DNA from: Vibrio tritonius | Lineage (GTDB): Bacteria; Pseudomonadota; Gammaproteobacteria; Enterobacterales; Vibrionaceae | Length of the DNA: 64,000 nt | NCBI RefSeq assembly: GCF_001547935.1 | Contig: NZ_AP014635.1 | Coordinates: 868,001 to 932,000, forward strand | Direction of reading: 5' to 3' | Shown here: positions 37,522 through 46,631 of the stretch, one piece after another | Position numbering within the stretch: the first letter of the stretch is position 1 | How the letters are laid out: each line of letters opens with the position of its first letter | Position numbers and translations under genes: made by a program | The notes under the pieces: model-generated | The model's input: only the letters and a program-made list of their open reading frames with translations | What the model was told of the DNA's origin: nothing | Database searches by the model: none

Positions 37522-38115
37522 ATGACGCACGAACTACATCAGGCGGGGCTTGCACCGGATCAAATGCTGGCTAGACTAACGAGCTTTATCGACCAAATCG
37601 TTACTTTTTCTCAACGTATTGGTTTGGATTTAACCGCTTATCAGATGGATCACATCGCGCTTAGAATTAATGACGAAAAATTGGCGCAGCAAGCTCATCA
37701 AGCTTGGCTCGCTTATGGGGATGAGATTTCCTGTGCACAGATTAATGGCCGACCGATTATTGTGTTGGCATTTAATCCTGTGCTCGACGCCGGTTGTTGG
37801 AAAATTGATTGCTTAGAGTTGCCTTATCCAGCGTTGGGGAAAGCGTATCCTACGCAGGATTGGGAGCATGTTGAATGCGTTATTCCGTCTAATGCACAGA
37901 CAGCGCAAGAGTATTTAGACGATTTATTGGCACGTTTTCCGCTATTTGCGACCCAATTTGCCCAGTTTGAGTCACTTGGTGTCAAGGTCAAGCTTTCCAG
38001 CCCGAAAGGAGAAGGGGAGCGACTCGCCAACCCAACGGTCGCTCTTAAGTGGCAGGGGATTACGATAAAACTGCATCCCCATTCTTTAAAAGCGGTTATC
38101 GAATCTGAACGTTAA
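37522..38115 (+). CDS. yecM: VOC-fold protein, YecM family
   Basis: A 197-residue protein of the YecM family, which has a vicinal-oxygen-chelate-like fold with a possible metal site. Candidate ligands are His in QMDHIALRI, His/Glu in WEHVECVIP and His in IKLHPHSL. Its function is unknown. E. coli yecM is also next to argS, which supports the assignment. Its TAA overlaps the TAA of the convergent M16 peptidase gene by two bases, leaving no room for a terminator between them. Confidence 0.88.
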   Translation: MTHELHQAGLAPDQMLARLTSFIDQIVTFSQRIGLDLTAYQMDHIALRINDEKLAQQAHQAWLAYGDEISCAQINGRPIIVLAFNPVLDAGCWKIDCLELPYPALGKAYPTQDWEHVECVIPSNAQTAQEYLDDLLARFPLFATQFAQFESLGVKVKLSSPKGEGERLANPTVALKWQGITIKLHPHSLKAVIESER

Positions 38116-40901
38116 CCGATATCGTATGCTTTAGGACGAAGCTGAAATTCTTCAATTGAGCCAACTTCATGCCCGCAGTGCAGAGGTTGGTCTTGATCTT
38201 GATGGTTTTGTCCTAGTGTATGCATGATCAAACGATTAGCCCGGCGAGGTTTCAGCTCTTTTACCACGAAGCGAATCATATCGCTGCGAGACAGGTTTTT
38301 AAGCTCTTCTAATACATCTTCTCTTTGATGGAAAGTCCAATCCTTGTTGCCAATGCCAACCCACATCCTCTGGGCTCTTGAACGTAATGTCTGGTCAGGA
38401 CTTGCAATCTGATTCCACAAACCTCGTTTACTGCTGTGCCATTCATATTCGTTTAGCTCCAAAAGCACCAAATAAAGTGCATTTAAGAACTCATCAATCG
38501 AGGTCAGCAATTCATTGGGTGTGGCGTGAGGTGATTGTACGTAGAGAACGATTCCCGGATGGCGATTGAGCGGCATATTGCCGGTGCCAACCATATATCC
38601 AAGTTGTTGTTTAGTCCGTATTTCATTAAAGAAAGCGGCAGACATCAGATGGTTAGCCAGAGAGTAGAGTGCGATACTGCGGGCATCCATCAATTCAGAT
38701 TGGTAGTAGACAACAATGGCAGAATCTTCTTGTTTGCAATCAACGGAATATTGGAAAGTGCCACTATTGCCAAGCATAACCAGTGGACGCAATGACTCTT
38801 CATAAGTTTGATTATGAACACGAAGCGCATTTTTCAATTGTTCACCCATGCGCAGAGCATCGTCTCTTTGCCAATCACCAAATACGAACATTTCGACATG
38901 CAATTGTGCCAATATTTTGTCCACGAATGATGCTAACTCAGAAACTTCAATATCTTGTAATGCTTCTAATAACGTAGCGTAGGGTGGGTTATTGGGTTGC
39001 AATAACCCAGTCAGAGCATTGAATAGTTGGGATATTGGACGGTCTTGAGCTGCATTACGCCAATTGCGTTGTAACTGGTTTTTAATGGTGTTGAAACGCT
39101 GCTCGCTAAAGCTTCGCAAAGCAAATTTATCCAGAATCATTTTCATCAATTCTGGCTGTTTCTGGCTAAAGCCTGAAATAGATAATGTTACACCCCCTTG
39201 ATGAGCGTACAGGTTATACCCCATCCCAGCGATTTCTGCTTGGTATGTCTCTTTGGTTAAGGAGTCCAAAAACATTTCGACACATAGACGTGTCATCACA
39301 ATATTACGTGGATTGGCCACCGAATGTGGGCTATCGATGGCGATGTAGATGACGCCTTTAGGCACAGGGAAAACTTGATCCTGCATATGCCACAAACGGA
39401 AACCTTCCAACTCTTCTATCACTTCCGGAACGTTTTGTTCATTAAGTACCGGTTTGGAGGCTAAGTCGTAACAGATAAATGGATTTTGCGGCGGCAAGAA
39501 AATGGGCAAATCTGCAAGAGGTTCGCGCCACAATTGCTGTTGTTCTGTGGAAAATGATTCGACATTATAAGGGGTAAAGTACCACTTTGCTTTATGGGCA
39601 TAGTGCTTGTGTTTGCCCTTTTTGGTGATGAGTGTGGCACGCAAGTTTTCTGGAGTGAAGTAGGTTAACAGTGACCGTAGTAGAGCTTCATCATACTCTT
39701 GCATGACGTAGTCGCCATAGATGATGTCTTCACTGTCGTAATGCTGCATGTTGATGACTAAGTGACTGACTAAATCCATTGAGCGCGCGGTTTCTTGAAA
39801 TTGAAATGCTGATTCTAATACCGCCCGTTTTTCCAGATAGCGCCATCTAGCTAAACCTTCTTCAGCCACTAGGCGAATCGTTTGAAACAGCGCTTGAATG
39901 ATCTCGTCGACGTGTTTTAATCCGGTTTTTGTTAGGCTACAACCGACTGAAAACTCGCGATAGTTACTGCCACTAGTACCGCCACCTGCGGAGAGGGAAG
40001 TAATCCAACCTTTTTCTTTAAGTGTCAGCATCAGGCTGCCTTCGCCTTCATACCCTAATAAATGGGCAAAATAGGAGAGCGGTTTTTTACGATAGTGGCT
40101 CTCCGTTCCCGGTAGCGGGAAGCTAAGAATCAGTTTGCGAATTTCTTTTAAAGGCTCTACCCGAATCATAAGTCCTGTTTGCTCGGGTGTTACGAAAGGT
40201 TCGGTAATGGTTTTTCCAAAGCGATGGTGATTAGGGATATCGGAAAACCCGTCTCTGACCCAAGTTTCGAGTTGGTCAAGAGAGTCGGGGCCTAGTACTG
40301 CTAATGTCATCAAATCAGCAGAATATTCACGGGCGTGAAACGCCATTATTTCGTCACGAATACTGCTTCCAGGGCGATCGCTTAGTGTTTCTAGGTTGCC
40401 GACAGAAAACTTGGCAAATGGGTGGTTGGGATTAATGGTTTCTTTTTGCACTTGATACAAACGACGCGCATCTTCATTAATCTTCATTTTATATTCAGAG
40501 TTAACTGCTTGACGCTCTTTGTCGAGTGCTTCTGCATTAAACAAAGGGGCGGTAAAAAACTGACTGAATCGGTCGAGAGCGGTATCAAATACATTGGGGG
40601 TGACATCGAAAAAGAAGCAAGTATGCTCTGTTCCGGTCCAAGCATTGTTGCTCCCACCGTGTTGATTGATAAAGTTTTGAAACTCACCAACTTTGGGGTA
40701 CTTTTCAGTGCCGAGAAATAGCATGTGTTCGAGATAATGCGCTAACCCTTCACGGTCGAGTGGATCGTCAAAGTGTCCCACATTAACAGCAACAGCCGCT
40801 GCTGATTTTTGCGCATTCTCATCATGAATAAGTAGCACTCTCAATCCGTTGGCGAGAGTTAGATAGCGATAAGAATGATGATCATTAGGACTAATGTGCA
40901 C
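38112..40901 (-). CDS. M16 family zinc metallopeptidase (pitrilysin/insulinase-like)
   Basis: Large inverzincin peptidase. The HxxEH zinc motif lies in LAHYLEHMLFLG (His, Glu and His), with the distal Glu in NSEYK some 75 residues on. It has four M16-type repeats and a total of about 929 residues, similar to E. coli protease III. No signal peptide is visible, unlike periplasmic PtrA, so it is probably cytosolic. The frame can be extended to a TTG at 40958, but GGAG sits seven bases before the GTG at 40901 (protein beginning MHISPND), which I choose. Confidence 0.9.
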   Translation of the reverse strand: MHISPNDHHSYRYLTLANGLRVLLIHDENAQKSAAAVAVNVGHFDDPLDREGLAHYLEHMLFLGTEKYPKVGEFQNFINQHGGSNNAWTGTEHTCFFFDVTPNVFDTALDRFSQFFTAPLFNAEALDKERQAVNSEYKMKINEDARRLYQVQKETINPNHPFAKFSVGNLETLSDRPGSSIRDEIMAFHAREYSADLMTLAVLGPDSLDQLETWVRDGFSDIPNHHRFGKTITEPFVTPEQTGLMIRVEPLKEIRKLILSFPLPGTESHYRKKPLSYFAHLLGYEGEGSLMLTLKEKGWITSLSAGGGTSGSNYREFSVGCSLTKTGLKHVDEIIQALFQTIRLVAEEGLARWRYLEKRAVLESAFQFQETARSMDLVSHLVINMQHYDSEDIIYGDYVMQEYDEALLRSLLTYFTPENLRATLITKKGKHKHYAHKAKWYFTPYNVESFSTEQQQLWREPLADLPIFLPPQNPFICYDLASKPVLNEQNVPEVIEELEGFRLWHMQDQVFPVPKGVIYIAIDSPHSVANPRNIVMTRLCVEMFLDSLTKETYQAEIAGMGYNLYAHQGGVTLSISGFSQKQPELMKMILDKFALRSFSEQRFNTIKNQLQRNWRNAAQDRPISQLFNALTGLLQPNNPPYATLLEALQDIEVSELASFVDKILAQLHVEMFVFGDWQRDDALRMGEQLKNALRVHNQTYEESLRPLVMLGNSGTFQYSVDCKQEDSAIVVYYQSELMDARSIALYSLANHLMSAAFFNEIRTKQQLGYMVGTGNMPLNRHPGIVLYVQSPHATPNELLTSIDEFLNALYLVLLELNEYEWHSSKRGLWNQIASPDQTLRSRAQRMWVGIGNKDWTFHQREDVLEELKNLSRSDMIRFVVKELKPRRANRLIMHTLGQNHQDQDQPLHCGHEVGSIEEFQLRPKAYDIG

Positions 40902-41305
40902 GAGAGTTCTCCGAAGCGACATTTGGATTAAGTATGGCGTTGCTGCCTTGAGGCGCAAATTTAGAAGACAGATTTTGCGGACTGCAGAGCTATTTTAACG
41001 ACATACTATGATTTTTAACAGAGTGTTACAGGCGTCGATTTCTTGTCAAACGCTCTTGCCTATAATCTGCTACTCGTTTTTTTAAGGAAAAGTGCTTTAG
41101 TAACGCGGTTTATTTAAGGACAGAATGGGCAAATTGGCAGATTTTAAGATTCAGTATCTAAAATAATACTGTTCGTTATCTGGCATCCATTGCCAATGGT
41201 TCATGAAAAAATGTACCATGCAGCACGCTTTATTGGCGTTTTGCTCAGTACATGCTTAATCCTGAATCCGACAGTGGCTTGGGAAAGTTGAAATAGGTAA
41301 ACATA
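40902..41305. other. Divergent region between the M16 peptidase gene and sixA
   Basis: A 404-base gap. It contains TATAAT at 41061-41066 on the plus strand with a poorly spaced TTGTCA upstream, a 13-codon ORF with a good ribosome-binding site (41125-41166, listed separately), and the palindrome CCATTG-C-CAATGG (41187-41199). No larger gene is seen on either strand. Confidence 0.5.
41125..41166 (+). CDS. Putative 13-residue leader peptide upstream of sixA
   Basis: ATG followed by 12 codons and TAA, encoding MGKLADFKIQYLK. AAGGA at 41117-41121 is well spaced. It lies about 60 bases past a TATAAT and 139 bases before sixA. No attenuation-type codon run or terminator is apparent after it, so a regulatory role is speculative and it may be chance. 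Confidence 0.3.
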   Translation: MGKLADFKIQYLK

Positions 41306-41773
41306 ATGAAAATATTTATTATGCGTCATGGGGAAGCGGAATCGCTTGCGCAAAGTGATGACCAACGCGCTCTAACCGAACGAGGCCAAAATGATTCAGT
41401 AGTGGTAGCACAAGCGTGTGTTAGCGAACATGGTCCCGTGGTATTTGACAAGGTATTAGTGAGTCCTTACTTACGTGCTCAACAGACATGGGATGCCATT
41501 TCCGCGCATTTTTCTGCTCACTCTGTGGAAAATTGTGATGATATTACTCCTTATGGCCAAGCAGAAAACGTGCATGATTATTTGTTGGCGATTGCAGAAC
41601 ATGAGTCCCTAGAGAACATTTTGATTGTTTCTCACTTGCCTTTGGTCGGGTATTTGGTCTCCGAGTTCGTTGCCGATCTTCCTGCGCCGATGTTCACGAC
41701 ATCGAGTTTGTACTGTGTTGATTATCAAATTGACAGTCAGGTTGGTGAAGTTCTGTGGTCAGTACGACCATAA
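41306..41773 (+). CDS. sixA: Phosphohistidine phosphatase SixA
   Basis: Histidine-phosphatase superfamily enzyme that dephosphorylates phosphohistidine; in E. coli it acts on the nitrogen PTS protein NPr and on ArcB. The RHG motif is at residues 7-9 (IMRHGEAES), the second Arg in SPYLRAQQTW and the second His in IVSHLPLVG. Length 155 (E. coli 161). It is monocistronic with its own terminator. Confidence 0.92.
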   Translation: MKIFIMRHGEAESLAQSDDQRALTERGQNDSVVVAQACVSEHGPVVFDKVLVSPYLRAQQTWDAISAHFSAHSVENCDDITPYGQAENVHDYLLAIAEHESLENILIVSHLPLVGYLVSEFVADLPAPMFTTSSLYCVDYQIDSQVGEVLWSVRP

Positions 41774-41788
41774 CGTCGGTTGTTTGAT

Positions 41789-41824
41789 AAAAAAAGGCTT
41801 CCTCAGATAGGAAAGCCTTTTTTA
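41789..41824 (+). terminator. Terminator of sixA
   Basis: AAAAAAAGGCTT pairs with AAGCCTTTTTT around an inner CCT / AGG extension with one bulged A; a T tract follows. Confidence 0.8.
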
Positions 41825-41859
41825 TTGGTTTTTTGACTGGAGTGTCACTCTTGATTGTA

Positions 41860-41985
41860 GTATCAATAAGTTCATTTCTGCGTCCAATGACGTTGAAAGG
41901 GAATGACCATTCCTTGCGTCATTGAGCTTGGAATATCCTCGTTGATGAAGCCCTGAATTCTCCGTCTTGAGGTTATTTGGGTATA
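41860..41985. repeat. MITE-like repeat element, partial copy
   Basis: About 126 bases aligning, in the same orientation, with the right half of the element at 35271-35536. It shares the nested palindrome CAATGAC ... GTCATTG and the right terminus ending TTTGGGTATA. The left half with its terminal repeat is missing. It ends about 30 bases upstream of the candidate sigma-54 promoter of flhA. Confidence 0.8.
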
Positions 41986-42013
41986 AAACTGACGTAAAAT
42001 TGACATTGTTTGA

Positions 42014-42029
42014 TGGACTAAAAATTGCA
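42014..42029 (+). promoter_or_regulatory. Candidate sigma-54 promoter of flhA
   Basis: TGGACTAAAAATTGCA has GG and GC at the exact -24/-12 spacing and a perfect TTGCA, but only TGG of the TGGCACG half. It lies 60 bases before flhA. Vibrio flhA operons are known class II flagellar genes under FlrA/C and sigma-54, which fits. Confidence 0.55.
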
Positions 42030-42088
42030 TAAAACAGCTATCTGGCGCTATGGCGCGACTGCTAATGACCATTTGAAGCTGACAGCCT

Positions 42089-44185
42089 ATGAAGTTTACA
42101 CTGCCTTTTGCGGATAAGTTCCCCTCCATTCCTAAACGCTCTATGCCAGCGATCGGTGCGCCGGTTATGGTACTGGCGTCACTGGCGATGGTGGTTTTGC
42201 CGATGCCGGCATTCCTGCTCGACTTGTTCTTCACCTTTAATATTGCGTTAGCCTTGGTAGTGCTGTTAGTGACGGTATATACCCGTCGCCCACTAGATTT
42301 CGCTGCATTTCCCACCGTATTGCTGATCGCAACATTGTTACGTTTGGCGTTAAACGTGGCATCGACACGTGTGGTATTACTCAAAGGTCACGAGGGGGGC
42401 GGGGCTGCAGGTAACGTGATCGAAGCGTTTGGTAACGTTGTTATCGGTGGTAACTACGCAGTGGGTTTAGTGGTATTCCTTATTTTGATGATCATTAACT
42501 TTGTTGTGGTCACCAAAGGTGCTGGTCGTATTTCCGAAGTGAGTGCCCGCTTTACGTTGGATGCCTTGCCTGGTAAGCAAATGGCTATCGATGCAGATTT
42601 AAATGCAGGCTTGATTGACCAAGAGCAAGCACGTACTCGTCGTGGTGAAGTCACCAAAGAAGCGGACTTCTACGGTTCTATGGACGGTGCGTCTAAATTT
42701 GTGAAAGGTGATGCCATTGCCGGTATTCTCATCCTCTTTATCAACATTCTCGGTGGTTTAACCATTGGTATGCTCCAGTATGGATTGGGCTTTGGTGAAG
42801 CGATTCAAATCTATACCTTGTTGACCATCGGTGACGGCTTGGTGGCGCAAATTCCATCGCTGCTGCTCTCTATTGGCGCCGCCATCATGGTAACGCGTCA
42901 AAATACCGATGAAGATATGGGCCAGCAGGTTGTCTTTCAGCTGTTTGATAACCCGAAAGCTTTAACTATCACTGCAGCCATCCTTGGTACCATGGGGATC
43001 GTTCCTGGCATGCCTCACTTTGCTTTTCTGTTGCTGGCGGCATTAGCCGGTGGTGTTGCGTATTACATGCAGAAAAAGCAGAAAGAAGCGAAAGACGATG
43101 TCAATAAACTGCCAGCTACTTCCGACCAAGATGCACCGACTCAAAAAGAACTGTCTTGGGACGATGTTCAACCCGTTGATATGATTGGGCTAGAAGTTGG
43201 GTATCGCTTAATTCCTTTGGTGGATAAAGACCAAGGGGGAGAGCTACTCGAAAGGGTAAAAGGGGTGCGTAAGAAATTGTCGCAAGACTTTGGCTTCTTG
43301 ATCCCTCCAGTTCATATTCGCGATAACCTAGAATTAACCCCGAACAGCTATCGTATTACCCTAATGGGGGTGGCTGTTGGTGAAGCGGAAATTCGCCCAG
43401 ACCAAGAGCTTGCGATAAACCCAGGGCAAGTGTATGGCATGGTGGATGGGGAGCATACCTATGACCCAGCTTTCGGGCTGGAGGCTGTATGGATTCGTGA
43501 TGAACAACGTGAACATGCGCAAGCATTGGGTTATACGGTTGTCGATTCGTCAACCGTACTCGCGACGCACTTGAGCCAATTGCTAACCAATAATGCATCA
43601 CAGTTGATAGGTCATGAAGAAGTGACCAACCTACTGGATATGCTTGGTCGCTCAGCGCCTAAATTGGTGGAAGGTTTTGTTCCAGACCAGTTACCGCTGG
43701 GAGTGGTGGTGAAAGTGCTACAGAACCTACTTAATGAAGCCATTCCAATTCGCGATATTCGAACCATTATCCAAACCCTTGCTGAATACGCGAGTAAGAG
43801 TCAAGAACCTGACATTCTTACCGCCGCGGTGAGGATCTCCTTGAAGCGTCTAATCGTCCAAGAAATCAATGGAATAGAGCCTGAGTTGCCAGTGATTACC
43901 CTAATTCCTGAATTGGAACAAATATTGCATCAAACAATGCAAGCAGCAGGCGGAGAATCAGCCGGTATTGAACCTGGGTTAGCGGAGCGCTTACAAGCGT
44001 CACTGGCTCAAGCAACTCAAGAACAAGAGTTGAAAGGGGAACCAGCTGTGCTTCTGACCTCTGGAGTTCTACGTTCAACGTTAGCGAAATTCGTCAAAAA
44101 TACGATTCCTAACCTGCGGGTTCTCTCCTATCAGGAGATCCCTGACGAGAAACAAATTCGCATAGTTCAGGCTGTGGGTAACTAG
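42089..44185 (+). CDS. flhA: Flagellar type III export protein FlhA
   Basis: Nonameric export-gate protein of the flagellar type III secretion system, using the proton motive force. The N-terminal half has eight membrane helices with the family motif TRRPLDFAAFPTVLLIATLL and the FHIPEP-type loop with KQMAIDADLNAGLI. The C-terminal half (about 350-698) is the cytosolic chaperone-docking domain. Length 698 is typical. It is the first gene of a run that continues to the DUF2802 gene at 54983. Confidence 0.97.
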   Translation: MKFTLPFADKFPSIPKRSMPAIGAPVMVLASLAMVVLPMPAFLLDLFFTFNIALALVVLLVTVYTRRPLDFAAFPTVLLIATLLRLALNVASTRVVLLKGHEGGGAAGNVIEAFGNVVIGGNYAVGLVVFLILMIINFVVVTKGAGRISEVSARFTLDALPGKQMAIDADLNAGLIDQEQARTRRGEVTKEADFYGSMDGASKFVKGDAIAGILILFINILGGLTIGMLQYGLGFGEAIQIYTLLTIGDGLVAQIPSLLLSIGAAIMVTRQNTDEDMGQQVVFQLFDNPKALTITAAILGTMGIVPGMPHFAFLLLAALAGGVAYYMQKKQKEAKDDVNKLPATSDQDAPTQKELSWDDVQPVDMIGLEVGYRLIPLVDKDQGGELLERVKGVRKKLSQDFGFLIPPVHIRDNLELTPNSYRITLMGVAVGEAEIRPDQELAINPGQVYGMVDGEHTYDPAFGLEAVWIRDEQREHAQALGYTVVDSSTVLATHLSQLLTNNASQLIGHEEVTNLLDMLGRSAPKLVEGFVPDQLPLGVVVKVLQNLLNEAIPIRDIRTIIQTLAEYASKSQEPDILTAAVRISLKRLIVQEINGIEPELPVITLIPELEQILHQTMQAAGGESAGIEPGLAERLQASLAQATQEQELKGEPAVLLTSGVLRSTLAKFVKNTIPNLRVLSYQEIPDEKQIRIVQAVGN

Positions 44186-44216
44186 GTTAACTACACCTTA
44201 GATACGGATACTTGCT

Positions 44217-45731
44217 TTGAAGATTAAACGATTTTTTGCCAGAGACATGAAAACAGCTCTGCTTCAAGTTAAAGAAGAACTTGGGGTTGATGCGGTGATC
44301 ATGTCAAATAAGAAGGTCGCTGGCGGCGTAGAGATCGTAGCTGCTGTCGATGGCGATACTCCCTCACCTAAGGGAGCGCTAAAGCGTCACGCTGCGCAAA
44401 CTGCAAGAGAGCCAGTGCAGCGTTCGACCGCAAAGCCAGCTCCCGCTCGCAGTAGCTCCAGAGAGCTAGAAGACGATCGCGTTAGTCTAAAAGCTGGCGT
44501 TGAACAAGGTCGTTCAATGACGCAGCGTTTTGCTAACATGCTTAAGCAGTACAGTAATACGCAAGTCAATCATGGCGATGATGATAATCATCAGGGTGAA
44601 GAAGTTGATTCACTCACAGCATTATTAAGACGACAAGCAGAACAGCAGCAAGGTAATGGGCCTATCTCCCGTTACACTGACTCTTCATCACAGCCTCGTT
44701 TATCCGATAGAGAAAGCGATGGCCACCGTGGAAATGCAGGCCGTCAAACGCCCAAACTCGACCCAACTCGATTCGAACGTTCTCGGCGCGAGCAGGATAC
44801 AAGCCTTGCTACTGAAGAGTTGGAAAGCATGCGCGAAGAGATGGAGTCGATTCGTCGTCTACTCGAACACCAAGTATCTGGTTTAATGTGGCAGGAAGTT
44901 GAGCGTCGAGAGCCGCTGCGTGCCATGTTAATTCGTCGCTTAGAGCGCATGGGCGTGTCGCTGGATTTAGCGGACCAACTTGCATGCTATATCCCAGAAG
45001 ATACGCCGCCACCCAAAGCGTGGAAAGCGTTATTGCGTTTAGTCGCTGACCAAGTTCCTGTAGCGAAACAAGATATCCTCAAGCGCGGTGGTGTTGTGGC
45101 CTTGTTAGGGCCGACTGGAGTGGGCAAAACCACGACTGTCGCGAAATTGGCCGCGCGAGCCGCAATGGAATTTGGTTCGGACAATGTCGCGCTAGTTACC
45201 ACTGATACGTATCGTATTGGTGCGCACGAACAATTATCTATTTACGGACGAATTATGGGGTGTCCTGTAAAAGTTGCTAAAGATTCCAAAGAGTTAGCCG
45301 ATGTAATATCTCAGTTGCGAAATCGTCGTTTAATTTTGGTCGATACCGCAGGGATGGGACAGCGCGATGTTCGGCTTTCAGAGCAATTGGATACCCTAAT
45401 GCAAGAGAGCGGAGAAGTCATTCATAGCTATCTTGTGCTACCTGCTACAGCACAACGCAAAGTGCTGCAGGAAACGATTGAGCATTTCAGAAGGATTCCG
45501 CTTTCTGGGTGTATTATGACCAAGCTAGATGAGTGCTTGAGTTTAGGGGAATTTGTCAGTGTTGTGGTACAGAACGCTTTACCAGTGGCCTACATCGCCA
45601 ATGGTCAGCGAGTGCCCGAAGATATCGTGATTGCCCAGCCAAAATACATGGTATCTAAAGCTAACGAGTTACTGGAAAAGTCGACAGAAAATGAACCTCA
45701 CTACTGGGCTAGTGACGTAGAGAAATTCTAG
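44217..45731 (+). CDS. flhF: Flagellar biosynthesis GTPase FlhF
   Basis: SRP-family GTPase that places the polar flagellum; in Vibrio it recruits FliF and the polar machinery. The N-terminal B domain is MKIKRFFARDMKTALLQVKEELG; a low-complexity Gln/Asp/Arg-rich linker follows (about 60-220). The NG domain has P-loop GPTGVGKTTTVAKLAA (about residue 300), LVTTDTYRIGAHEQL and DTAGMGQRD. Length 504. The start codon is TTG, as is common for Vibrio flhF. Only six bases separate it from flhG, its ATPase antagonist. Confidence 0.96.
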   Translation: MKIKRFFARDMKTALLQVKEELGVDAVIMSNKKVAGGVEIVAAVDGDTPSPKGALKRHAAQTAREPVQRSTAKPAPARSSSRELEDDRVSLKAGVEQGRSMTQRFANMLKQYSNTQVNHGDDDNHQGEEVDSLTALLRRQAEQQQGNGPISRYTDSSSQPRLSDRESDGHRGNAGRQTPKLDPTRFERSRREQDTSLATEELESMREEMESIRRLLEHQVSGLMWQEVERREPLRAMLIRRLERMGVSLDLADQLACYIPEDTPPPKAWKALLRLVADQVPVAKQDILKRGGVVALLGPTGVGKTTTVAKLAARAAMEFGSDNVALVTTDTYRIGAHEQLSIYGRIMGCPVKVAKDSKELADVISQLRNRRLILVDTAGMGQRDVRLSEQLDTLMQESGEVIHSYLVLPATAQRKVLQETIEHFRRIPLSGCIMTKLDECLSLGEFVSVVVQNALPVAYIANGQRVPEDIVIAQPKYMVSKANELLEKSTENEPHYWASDVEKF

Positions 45732-45737
45732 GCGGCG

Positions 45738-46631
45738 ATGATTATGACGAATAAAATGATATATGACCAAGCTAGCGGATTACGCCGCTTAACCCAACCC
45801 TCTCTTACGAAAGTGATCACGGTCACTGGCGGTAAAGGTGGTGTAGGGAAAACCAACGTGACTCTCGGTATGGCGATTTGTATGGCTCGCCAAGGGAAAA
45901 AAGTCATGGTGCTTGATGCTGACTTAGGCTTAGCCAATGTCGATGTCATGCTTGGAATTCGCCCTAAACGCAACCTCGGACATGTTTTAGCCGGAGAGTG
46001 CGAGCTAAAAGATGCCATTGTTGAAGGCCCGTTTGGTATTCGAATTATTCCCGCCACCTCTGGAACGCAGTCAATGACAGAGTTGTCACACGCGCAACAT
46101 GTTGGTTTAATTCGAGCTTTTGGTAGTCTAGAAGATGAAATGGACGTGCTGTTAGTCGATACAGCTGCCGGGATTTCTGATATGGTAGTAAGCTTTTCAC
46201 GTGCAGCTCAAGATGTAGTCGTAGTGGTATGTGATGAGCCAACCTCGATTACTGATGCGTACGCTTTAATTAAATTGCTCAGTAGAGAACATCAAGTACA
46301 ACGTTTTAAAATTGTTGCTAATATGGTGAGAAGCTATCGAGAAGGACGAGAATTGTTTGCAAAATTGACATTAGTCACAGAGCGGTTCTTGAATGTTAGC
46401 TTAGAGCTCGTTGCGTGCATACCTTTAGATGATAATGTGCGTCAAGCCGTGAAAAAGCAAAAAATTGTGGTTGATGCTTTCCCTCGTTCACCAGCTGCAC
46501 TTGCAATTAGCTCATTAGCGACCAAAGCTTTAACATGGCCAATACCAAGGACGCCGAGTGGACATTTGGAATTCTTTGTTGAGCGGCTACTCAATCGTAC
46601 GGAAATAGTAGGGGAACCTTTTGGTGAATAA
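45738..46631 (+). CDS. flhG: Flagellar number regulator FlhG (MinD-like ATPase)
   Basis: MinD/ParA-type ATPase limiting flagellar number, by stimulating FlhF GTPase and repressing FlrA activity in Vibrio. It has the deviant Walker A GGKGGVGKTN (near 31-40), the LDADLGLANVDVMLG switch and the C-terminal membrane-targeting helix (GHLEFFVERLL). Length 297; a second ATG at 45744 is equally possible. The FlhF-activating DQxxxLR-type motif is visible near the N-terminus (YDQASGLRRL). It overlaps the fliA start by about eight bases. Confidence 0.96.
   Translation: MIMTNKMIYDQASGLRRLTQPSLTKVITVTGGKGGVGKTNVTLGMAICMARQGKKVMVLDADLGLANVDVMLGIRPKRNLGHVLAGECELKDAIVEGPFGIRIIPATSGTQSMTELSHAQHVGLIRAFGSLEDEMDVLLVDTAAGISDMVVSFSRAAQDVVVVVCDEPTSITDAYALIKLLSREHQVQRFKIVANMVRSYREGRELFAKLTLVTERFLNVSLELVACIPLDDNVRQAVKKQKIVVDAFPRSPAALAISSLATKALTWPIPRTPSGHLEFFVERLLNRTEIVGEPFGE

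Noticed and set aside
41043..41066. TTGTCA/TATAAT promoter upstream of sixA
   Set aside because: The -10 is perfect but the two boxes are only 12 bases apart, too close for a sigma-70 promoter; the -10 alone is mentioned in the region entry.
41872..42384. 170-codon minus-strand ORF across the repeat and the start of flhA
   Set aside because: Overlaps flhA, a certain gene, and the repeat; composition is non-protein-like.
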